Assembly (NCBI GenBank): GCA_001458075.1
Contig: LN899469.1
Coordinates: 62,001-126,000 of the forward strand
Direction: 5' to 3'
Source of the DNA: Idiomarinaceae bacterium HL-53
GTDB taxonomy: Bacteria > Pseudomonadota > Gammaproteobacteria > Enterobacterales > Alteromonadaceae
Length of the DNA stretch: 64,000 nt
In this document: positions 57,186-64,000 of the stretch, piece after piece
How the letters are laid out: the number at the start of each line of letters is the position of its first letter
Numbering within the stretch: position 1 is the stretch's first letter
Notes under the pieces: generated by a model
Database searches by the model: none
What the model saw: only the letters and a program-made list of their open reading frames with translations
Told to the model about the DNA's origin: nothing
Translations under genes and position numbers: made by a program

Positions 57186-59375
57186 GTGCAATTTCGCGAT
57201 TTCCGGCACCAGATAGAACCGAATGAAGACATGCTCAGTGACCGACTGCAAGCGGCAGCGAATCGATTTCAAGATAATCTTGCACTGCTGCAACTCCAAC
57301 AACCCGAACTGACGAAGCAACTCCGCGAGTTTGAGCCCAATGACACGACACTGTGCGTAGATCGTGCGGGCGACATACAGCTTTTGAATGGAGCAAGCCT
57401 ACAATTCGTCTGGCCGCCCCGTGAACTCGAACCCAATTATCAACCTTTAATTCCTAAATTAAAGCCGCAAGCTGCCGCCATAATTGCCATACCACTACAG
57501 TTGAGTGGCAATAATGTACTGCAATTATTAGCAACACAACACGCCCCTATGGCGCTCATTTATGTACCTGATTTGCTAATTCTTTATGCCAGTCTTCATG
57601 CTTATGATTGGCGCCCTGTACTCAAGCACACACAATTCATTTTTCAAATAGGTGAGTCGATTCAACTTATTGAGGCTGATCTGGAAGTACTTGCTAAGCA
57701 TGGCATGAACACCAAACCCTGCACGGTAGTTCAAGCGTTACCTGAGCGTGTCCAAGAAGAAGCTCAATGGCACTTTCAAGAAGCTTTGCGTTGGTGCCAT
57801 GACTGCGATCCCGTATTGCGTGTTTATACCCATAAGTTTCGATCTCATTATGAATTCCGTTGGCAAAACAAACTGATTCATGAACTTCGCCAACAGCCGA
57901 ACGACATCACAAATCCCACCACAATATTTCTCGCGGGCTTAAATTTTGCGGTGCTTCGTGCGGCGATTGAAACACCTCACGTGAAAACCATCATTTGCCT
58001 ATCGGTAAACGCTCCGCCGGAGAGCACGCCGCCAATCCCAAAGGTTCTGCAAAACCGTGCAGATGCACAGGGTGTCAATGTCGTTGTTTGGAAATTGAGT
58101 AAGGTTCACTTTGGTGCACAATTTGCCGCCAAATTAAGAGCACTTCCGCCTGCAACAGCCTGGATGTGCAGACTTTATCAAGCTGGAAATACCCCCTCAG
58201 ATCGCGAAGCTCGCATGTTAGCCGAGTTAGAGCTTAGGTATTGGGTGCAGCCTCAATTTGGTATTTCTCGAACACTCGCTTGGCTGATTCATAGCCAAGC
58301 AGTAGCGCAGCATTTTCTAACGCGACGCTCGCAGTGGCCAGAACATCAAAGCGAGCCGCTCCCTGCGATTATCTTGGGTAACGGGCCGTCTCTAAATGAC
58401 ACCATTCGTCAGTTGAAAGAGCAGCCGCAACCCAACCTAGTGGTAATTTCTTGCGGGAGCGCCATTAAAACGCTAGCCAACCATGGCCTCGTACCCGATA
58501 TCCACTTAGAGCTTGAATTGAACTCAGGCCAGCTCAATGAGCTTCCAGAAGTTTATTACAAGCAAGTTCAATTGATAGCACCGGCTGGGTTCCATGCCCC
58601 CATACGCGCGCGTTTCGAGCATCATGCCAGCTTGCTCTTGGCCAACCATATGCTCGACGATATGCTGCCCGGCGTACCCGACGATACCCTGCGCATTCCT
58701 CACGCATTTCCAACGGTCGTGAATCTTGCGGTGCGATTATGCGCAGCATTTGCGGTGAAGACCGTTTACTTGTCGGGTGCCGATTTCGCATTTCAGAGTC
58801 TTGAAAGCCATCACGCTCAGGGCTCGCATTATGATCAGCAAGGCGCGCAGCAATACGCAACTGCAAGTGGTGAATTAATCAAAGTGCAAGTGGGAACCCG
58901 CGAACTACTCACAAAACGAGAATTTATGATGGCCGCACAAGAACTGGCAAGTGCGGTGCAAGAGCACAAGAGCACAGAGTATATTAGCCTCTCTAGTGGC
59001 CTTGATTTTGGCGCGGCACAGGAAGTAACGCTTCCGTGTTTCGATTCGATAAAGACTGAAAAGAAAATTCAGCGTTTAAGTGAGCGAACCATTGCTTGGC
59101 GGAAAAAATTTCCCCACATGGCGCTACCTCATTGGATTACAAAGCTAGAGCAGAAAACAGAGGATGAATGCCAACAAATACTACAGGCAAATCTGTCTTA
59201 CCCACACCATCTTGGCAGTGACAAAAATCCTGTTGAATATTGGCTGCAGCCGTTTTTAAGGAACTATGCGGCACTCTGGCTCAAGCTGACACCTGCCCAA
59301 CGCAACAATCCCGAGTTTAACTCGCTTTGGGAGGAGTCTTTGCTTCATTTTCAGAAGCTGCTTGCAAGGATTTAA
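57186..59375 (+). CDS. Motility-associated factor (Maf) glycosyltransferase, short paralogue
   Basis: Maf proteins transfer nonulosonic acids such as pseudaminic acid to flagellin before export. The 729 residues contain the DUF115 core with LPAIILGNGPSLNDTIRQL (about 394-412), VISCGSAIKTLANHGLVPDIHLELE and FPTVVNLAVRLCAAFAVKTVYLSGADFAF. The start is GTG with a GAGGA site. It follows pseC by 23 bases in one transcript. The 3' end overlaps the oppositely transcribed longer Maf gene by 59 bases. Confidence 0.87.
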   Translation: MQFRDFRHQIEPNEDMLSDRLQAAANRFQDNLALLQLQQPELTKQLREFEPNDTTLCVDRAGDIQLLNGASLQFVWPPRELEPNYQPLIPKLKPQAAAIIAIPLQLSGNNVLQLLATQHAPMALIYVPDLLILYASLHAYDWRPVLKHTQFIFQIGESIQLIEADLEVLAKHGMNTKPCTVVQALPERVQEEAQWHFQEALRWCHDCDPVLRVYTHKFRSHYEFRWQNKLIHELRQQPNDITNPTTIFLAGLNFAVLRAAIETPHVKTIICLSVNAPPESTPPIPKVLQNRADAQGVNVVVWKLSKVHFGAQFAAKLRALPPATAWMCRLYQAGNTPSDREARMLAELELRYWVQPQFGISRTLAWLIHSQAVAQHFLTRRSQWPEHQSEPLPAIILGNGPSLNDTIRQLKEQPQPNLVVISCGSAIKTLANHGLVPDIHLELELNSGQLNELPEVYYKQVQLIAPAGFHAPIRARFEHHASLLLANHMLDDMLPGVPDDTLRIPHAFPTVVNLAVRLCAAFAVKTVYLSGADFAFQSLESHHAQGSHYDQQGAQQYATASGELIKVQVGTRELLTKREFMMAAQELASAVQEHKSTEYISLSSGLDFGAAQEVTLPCFDSIKTEKKIQRLSERTIAWRKKFPHMALPHWITKLEQKTEDECQQILQANLSYPHHLGSDKNPVEYWLQPFLRNYAALWLKLTPAQRNNPEFNSLWEESLLHFQKLLARI

Positions 59376-62211
59376 CCACCGTTTGGTCGAAGGCTTCATG
59401 GTCTTGGCACCAAGCATCTCGGGCAGCAGCGATGTATTCACGCCAAATAACGCGCCCTTCCTCAAAATAAGCCAGCGCTTTCGCTTCGTCTTCCGCAGAA
59501 TAGAGCAACCGCACGAGTGCAGCACTGACGAAATGCGCGCTACTATAAATGAGGAAAAACCAGAGGCTACGGTTCTCTCGGAATAAGCTCAACAAATACT
59601 GCTTTTCGTCTTCAATCGCCTGCAGCCCTTCATCCCTGGTGTGCACAGGCCGACTGGCCAATTCAATCATGACCTCGGCTTCTCTCGCGGTGAGCTCAGG
59701 GTTGATGCGCTCGCGCAATACGCTGAGCATTAACTCAACCCCTTCACGGGTAAACAGCTCAGCTTCCATTTTCGCTAAGATCGCTTCTCGATCGAGCGTT
59801 TCCATCGCTGGAATTTCGCTTAGCTGTTGTGGTGTTGAGCCTTCAATGTAAGCCCCATCGCTTGTGTTTACTAGGCTCACTTCCGGCTGCGTGCGTAACA
59901 GCTGAGACATAATACGACTCGAGAGCATGAACTCATATTTGGTCAATACTTGTGGTTCAAAATTTCCGCGCACGGGGATACCTTCACCCGCCGCTTTCCT
60001 ATAGTCGTGCCAGCTCTTTTCCTTACTTTCTGTGTAATAAGCGGAGTTTTTCGAGTGATGATGATTGATATCTTTAAAACCAAGATCCACTCCAGTCATA
60101 TAGATATTCTCAAACCCTAAACGAATCGACAACGACAATGCCATATTCGTGACGGTTGGGTAGCAATAGTCAATTGCACTATACATACCTTTCGGTTCAG
60201 ACAACTTAAGAAAGGCCGAGGTACCCGCCTCACCCTTTTTGAAAACACACCATTGCTGCCTAAAAAGCGCGGCGGTGTCTGGGTGAAACGGCGTTAATGA
60301 AATCAAAGTGACGCGTTTTAACCAATCACGATCGGGGACTTGCGTTACCCAGTGATAAGTTGCGCGGTTTTGCTCAACTTCGGTATGAAAATCCGGTGTG
60401 ATACCCGCTTCATACAGCGGCTTCAACGCGGTACCACAAGAGATTAAAATAAACTCATCGCGTCTTTCTTTCAGGCTCTGAATCGTTTGATCGATTGAAG
60501 GGCCATTGCCCACAATCATCACCGGCGTATCCTTTAAGTCATCTCCTAGCTTTACACCAGCCTTCAGTAAGGGTGCACCGCGCTCAAGATTCACTTGCGA
60601 TTGGCGCAAGAAGAAACGCACATGATCGAAATACTCGCACAACATGAGGTAGCTTTGGAAATCTCTTCGAAGCTGATTAATATGCGGCTGAATGGCGGGG
60701 TAGTAACTCGGAATAAAAAAGAATGCACTCGCCGTTAAATAGCCGCCCTCTGAGTGAAACTGTGAGAACATATCCTCATGCAAATAGGTGCCGTCGTCAC
60801 CAATATTAATATACCAATGCATGCCCTTTTCACGTTGCTTTGGCAGTAACTCATGCCAAGGTACAGTGAATAGCGACCAATAGAAAAAGTCAGGATTCGG
60901 CTCGTAAATATACATCGATTTAATATCGTAACTCTCAAGCATCGGCTCTAGGGTGTAGCCAAGCCCTGTACTGAATGCAATTAAGCTGGTGAGTGTTTCT
61001 GGTACAAACGAGCCTTCTTCCGAGACCTTCTCAAAGAGCTTGCCAAAACGCCGCGTATGCGTGAAATGAATGTACCGCCATAGCTTCCCGCCGGAATAAC
61101 CTGCAAACATATCGTTTCGGTTAGGCTCTTCACCAAATTCGGCGAGCGCCTCGTTCGCTAGCACCTCTGGATTCGCATGATAGAGTGCGCCTTGACGAAA
61201 CTCATGGTAAACGTTGAGGCTTCCACTATCGTCTATAAAACCGCGCCAAAACTGCGGTTGGTAATTATTGAACTGCTGGTAAATCTCTGGAAACTGCTCT
61301 GCAAACGCCATTAAATTCTTCGCTTTAAGCGCTTGCATGGCCGCAATCTTCTCGCGTGCATCTTCACGGCTAATCGAACTCGAAACCCTGCCTGCGCGAA
61401 ACGGTAAATAATGAGTTACATGGTCGAGTGAAGGAAGTTGTACTTGGCCAGTAATAAGTTTTTGAAAATCGAAGTCTGGGCCCAGCAAATAGTCATACAC
61501 CACGTCCATTACAGGATGGTGATAATGCTTATATAAATAAGCGCTTTTCGCGCCGAGCATCTCTTGCAGTTGCTTGAGATCTTCTCCAATATTCAGGCCG
61601 TCTTGCCCGAGTTGCAGAAAGAGGCGGATGCCCTTACTTTCTGCATCGAGCAAAATACGCTTCCAGTTCGCCACACGAATACTTCCGCGAAAAAAATCAA
61701 GTGTTGGCTCATACACAATAATATTTTGCGGCTCAGAAACGGCGATGAGTGTTTCCAGCGCATAGCCTAAACCGAGACCGAACATAATTACGGTATCGGG
61801 CTTTTCTGGCAGTGGCTCCATTGGAATTGCAGGCACAAAACCCTGGCTTTCGGGCATTTGATAAGAGCGTAGTAGTGGTTTTGGTGGCACTTGAGGCCCA
61901 CTGAATTTTACGACCGGCGCATTTTGTTGAAACCGTTCGATGTCTTGCTGACATTCTTGTTCAGGGTGCAAACCGTAGACAACTTGACTGTTGGCTCGGC
62001 CCGTGAGGTTCAGCTCACCTTCTTTATTACAAAACAGTCCATATTCGTCGATCACCGACTCTTGGAATGCCACCGCCAAGTGCGGCATAACCACCTGAAA
62101 TGCAGCCTTGTTGTCTTCAAAACGTTTATTTAAAAATGGGTCGAGAGTTTTCTCTTGGCGGACTTGCTCATTCTTATCGGTGTGTAAGTGATGACGAATA
62201 CTCTTTAGCAT
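59317..62211 (-). CDS. Motility-associated factor (Maf) glycosyltransferase, long paralogue
   Basis: A 964-residue flagellin glycosyltransferase. It has an N-terminal Maf domain (PDTVIMFGLGLGYALETLIA, about 159-178), a middle region with a similar pattern (LTSLIAFSTGLGYTLEPMLE), and the DUF115 core with PVMIVGNGPSIDQTIQSLKE, LISCGTALKPLYEAGITPDF and NIYMTGVDLGFKD. ATG 62211 lies two bases after the stop of the FliT-like gene; an upstream in-frame start at 62304 would lie in that gene. It shares the core with the neighbour on the other strand but is longer and divergent, so the two may add sugars to different sites or flagellins. Confidence 0.88.
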   Translation of the reverse strand: MLKSIRHHLHTDKNEQVRQEKTLDPFLNKRFEDNKAAFQVVMPHLAVAFQESVIDEYGLFCNKEGELNLTGRANSQVVYGLHPEQECQQDIERFQQNAPVVKFSGPQVPPKPLLRSYQMPESQGFVPAIPMEPLPEKPDTVIMFGLGLGYALETLIAVSEPQNIIVYEPTLDFFRGSIRVANWKRILLDAESKGIRLFLQLGQDGLNIGEDLKQLQEMLGAKSAYLYKHYHHPVMDVVYDYLLGPDFDFQKLITGQVQLPSLDHVTHYLPFRAGRVSSSISREDAREKIAAMQALKAKNLMAFAEQFPEIYQQFNNYQPQFWRGFIDDSGSLNVYHEFRQGALYHANPEVLANEALAEFGEEPNRNDMFAGYSGGKLWRYIHFTHTRRFGKLFEKVSEEGSFVPETLTSLIAFSTGLGYTLEPMLESYDIKSMYIYEPNPDFFYWSLFTVPWHELLPKQREKGMHWYINIGDDGTYLHEDMFSQFHSEGGYLTASAFFFIPSYYPAIQPHINQLRRDFQSYLMLCEYFDHVRFFLRQSQVNLERGAPLLKAGVKLGDDLKDTPVMIVGNGPSIDQTIQSLKERRDEFILISCGTALKPLYEAGITPDFHTEVEQNRATYHWVTQVPDRDWLKRVTLISLTPFHPDTAALFRQQWCVFKKGEAGTSAFLKLSEPKGMYSAIDYCYPTVTNMALSLSIRLGFENIYMTGVDLGFKDINHHHSKNSAYYTESKEKSWHDYRKAAGEGIPVRGNFEPQVLTKYEFMLSSRIMSQLLRTQPEVSLVNTSDGAYIEGSTPQQLSEIPAMETLDREAILAKMEAELFTREGVELMLSVLRERINPELTAREAEVMIELASRPVHTRDEGLQAIEDEKQYLLSLFRENRSLWFFLIYSSAHFVSAALVRLLYSAEDEAKALAYFEEGRVIWREYIAAARDAWCQDHEAFDQTVVKSLQAASENEAKTPPKAS

Positions 62212-62213
62212 AG

Positions 62214-62525
62214 TTAGTAACTTTTCCGCGCTTTTCTTCCTTGCGCCAGCTCTAACAAGATTTTTTTGGTCTCTTCTCGCTCGCGCACCGCTTGTTTTGT
62301 CCATTGTGCTATTTTTTCTTGGGTATTTTCAAGAAATGCGCGTGTTTCCGCATCCGGTTCTGTGCCGCCTAGATCAGCAAAGAGGCCTTGCAGCCTCTTT
62401 TCATGTGTTTCTAGAATTGCAGCAATCGTTTCCCTCGTATCTTCCGGGTCTTCAAAGAGCGTATCAATCTCTTGCTGCAACGCTTTAATAGCAGCCACTT
62501 GGGCTGCTATCGTTTGTTCTGTCAT
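62214..62525 (-). CDS. FliT-like small flagellar protein
   Basis: A 103-residue acidic, fully helical protein (IAALKALQQEID type heptads) immediately after fliS, with four-base overlap (ATGA). FliT, the FliD chaperone, holds this place in many fliD-fliS-fliT operons and has similar size. I see no decisive motif, so the name is by context. Confidence 0.6.
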   Translation of the reverse strand: MTEQTIAAQVAAIKALQQEIDTLFEDPEDTRETIAAILETHEKRLQGLFADLGGTEPDAETRAFLENTQEKIAQWTKQAVREREETKKILLELAQGRKARKSY

Positions 62526-62953
62526 CCGCCAACGGCCTCACGTTGTTGTTGCATGCGATAGCCTTCCTCGCGTGCTTCAGGAGGAATTGCATCCCAACCC
62601 TCTTTAATTTGACGAATAATGTACATGGTTCGATCAATTTTCTCTACATCATTATCAAGGCTCACATCGGTAAGCTGATCCATAATAAAGGCATAAAGAT
62701 CGTAAAGGTTATTTGCAACATCGGCTTTCACATCAAGATTCAACGCACTTTGCAATGCAGAAACGATCGCGACAGCTTTGGTTAAATGCCTCGCTTTCTC
62801 TTCGTGATTCTTGCGTTCAATCGCCCCTTTTGCATAGGCCATTTTCTCGAGCGCCCCTTGCAATAACATCTGAATGACGCGATGCGGATCCGCGGTCGCA
62901 GCTTGGTTGCTTACGCCCACCGTCTGATATGCTTTCAAACCTTTGTTATACAT
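62522..62953 (-). CDS. fliS: Flagellin export chaperone FliS
   Basis: Binds the flagellin C-terminus in the cytosol to prevent early polymerisation. The 143 residues start MYNKGLKAYQTVGVSNQAATADPHRVIQMLLQGAL, typical FliS, with LNLDVKADVANNLYDLYAFI in the middle and GWDAIPPEAREEG near the end. It lies 32 bases after fliD. Maf proteins may meet flagellin in the FliS complex (family knowledge). Confidence 0.95.
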   Translation of the reverse strand: MYNKGLKAYQTVGVSNQAATADPHRVIQMLLQGALEKMAYAKGAIERKNHEEKARHLTKAVAIVSALQSALNLDVKADVANNLYDLYAFIMDQLTDVSLDNDVEKIDRTMYIIRQIKEGWDAIPPEAREEGYRMQQQREAVGG

Positions 62954-62985
62954 AAGGTACCTCGTTTATTTGAGATAGGAAAAGC

Positions 62986-64000
62986 TTACGCTTGTCCTAA
63001 TTGGGCGAACATCATGTTCGCGTTACTTTGTAAGTTCGCAATTGTGCTGTCTAGCCCAGCAAAGCGCTTACGCTGTGTTTCTTCAAAACTCTCGATGTAG
63101 CGCTCAAATGCTTCACGCTCATCTCGAATTAATTCTTGTTGGCTCTGAACTGCTTGTGTGCGTGCTTGCAGCAATCCGCCTGACTGACCATATTGAGTCA
63201 CTAAAGATTCAAGACGATTTGCAATACCATTCTCGCTCGAGAACAAATCAGCAACCGCATCGAAATTTTCTTCCAACGCATTCGTTAAGCGCTGTTTGCC
63301 TGTGCCTTGGTCACCAATCGAATCACTCGAAAACTCAAGTTTTCCGTCACTGTTGAAAGTCAATCCAACCTGGAACAAGTTGTTAATCTCTGAACTACCC
63401 GTACTTCCTGAGACAATCGAGCTGAAACTCGTTTGAATTGAACGCACCATCGAGTCACCGATTAATGGCCCGCTTTGGCTCTGACCGTCGTCATCGGCCG
63501 GCAGATATTGTGTACTCTTATTTACTTCATCAATAAGTTTGTTATATGCGCTGACAAACTGTTCAATTGCTGCGGTAACACCTTTCGTGTCGAAATCGAC
63601 GCTCGCATCAATTGCACCTTCAGTCCCGGTTTCACGTAAAACCGTAATAGAGGTATTCTGAATGGTATTGTCAAATGTGTTCGTCGCACTGAAGGCTTCG
63701 ATACCATCAATGCTAATTCTTGCGTCTTTCGCACTATCGTCCCCAGAAATGGTCATCCCTGCCGGGCCTGCCCCTGTTGCAACGGTCGACACTGCATCTA
63801 ATTCTGCGTTGTCATTACTAACAACTAATTCTTTCGCTTCGCCGGTCTTGTCTGAAGTGAATACCAAGCGAGTTTCCGGCGAACTACCACCGGTATTGAT
63901 TAAGCTTGCGCTAACGCCGAAGTTGTCGTCAGATTCATTCACCGCTTTAGCGATGTCTTCTAATGTCGCATTCGCTCCAACGGCAATACTAAACGTATCT
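62986..64000 (-). CDS. fliD: Flagellar cap protein FliD, C-terminal part (runs off the right edge)
   Basis: FliD caps the filament and guides flagellin assembly. The frame is open to 64000 with no start; the visible 338 residues include the domain FSIAVGANATLEDIAKAVNE, INNTGGSSPETRLVF-type strands, INISGIEAF-like strand and the C-terminal coiled-coil region (EREAFERYIESFEETQRKRFAGLDSTIANLQ). The terminal FAGLD and single-helix end are typical of FliD. About one third to one half of the protein (N-terminus) is outside the window. Confidence 0.93.
   Translation of the reverse strand, partial: DTFSIAVGANATLEDIAKAVNESDDNFGVSASLINTGGSSPETRLVFTSDKTGEAKELVVSNDNAELDAVSTVATGAGPAGMTISGDDSAKDARISIDGIEAFSATNTFDNTIQNTSITVLRETGTEGAIDASVDFDTKGVTAAIEQFVSAYNKLIDEVNKSTQYLPADDDGQSQSGPLIGDSMVRSIQTSFSSIVSGSTGSSEINNLFQVGLTFNSDGKLEFSSDSIGDQGTGKQRLTNALEENFDAVADLFSSENGIANRLESLVTQYGQSGGLLQARTQAVQSQQELIRDEREAFERYIESFEETQRKRFAGLDSTIANLQSNANMMFAQLGQA

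Overview
The window is a compact gammaproteobacterial chromosome segment, about 95% coding, with no rRNA, tRNA, CRISPR array or prophage that I can see. A polar-flagellar gene set (flhA-flhF-flhG-fliA-cheYZAB-parC-parP-cheW) beside a complete ccmABCDEFGHI operon, plus the rpsT / murJ-ribF-ileS-lspA-fkpB-ispH block, points to Alteromonadales. Idiomarinaceae-like is my inference; no taxonomic marker was searched.

Layout. 0-1.5 kb: the 5' part of ugd preceded by an ops element, and rfaH just upstream of it. 1.6-7.2 kb: a metallo-beta-lactamase/beta-CASP RNase-like gene with a repeat inserted in frame, a hipBA module with clear operators but a broken hipA, and two LPP20-type lipoprotein genes, one of them cut by an in-frame stop. 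7.4-16.7 kb: pgi, galU, ruvCAB, yebC, aspS, cmoAB. 16.7-17.8 kb: a small membrane protein and a REP-associated tyrosine transposase (RAYT) framed by REP palindromes. 17.8-23.1 kb: DnaQ-like exonuclease, CBS/DUF294 protein, BCCT transporter, RssB-like response regulator. 23.2-31.1 kb: mlaA and ccmA-I. 31.2-44.8 kb: FliK-like and FhlB-like genes, then the chemotaxis and flagellar regulatory genes. 44.9-47.5 kb: a ppdA-ppdB-ygdB-ppdC-like minor-pilin cluster and ispH. 47.5-54.5 kb: fkpB to murJ, and rpsT. 54.6-64 kb: a flagellin-glycosylation region (acyl carrier protein, pseB, pseC, two Maf glycosyltransferases) leading into fliS and fliD.

The most striking structure is not a gene. Three families of short palindromes (I: GGTCAGACTTCAGTCTGACC and variants, often as 83-84 bp inverted pairs; II: GGGGTCAGAGGA or GGGGTCAGAT arms; III: GTGCTGCANTGCAGCAC) occupy almost every gene end in the first 32.5 kb and none that I found after that. 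Family I frames the RAYT gene, the expected arrangement of a REP/RAYT system. Fifteen genes take their stop codon from one of these repeats or its border, which gives unrelated proteins the same short C-terminal tails (GQTSV, GQVLT, GQVKT). One family I pair lies in frame inside a coding sequence and one family II element forms the start of a lipoprotein signal peptide.

The genes fall into cooperating groups: galU, ugd and rfaH/ops for UDP-sugar supply and long polysaccharide operons; ruvCAB for Holliday junction processing; cmoAB for tRNA wobble-uridine modification; ccm for cytochrome c maturation; flh/fli/che/par for building, counting and steering a polar flagellum; pse/maf for decorating flagellin with a pseudaminic-acid-type sugar. 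No gene-free stretch exceeds about 250 bases.
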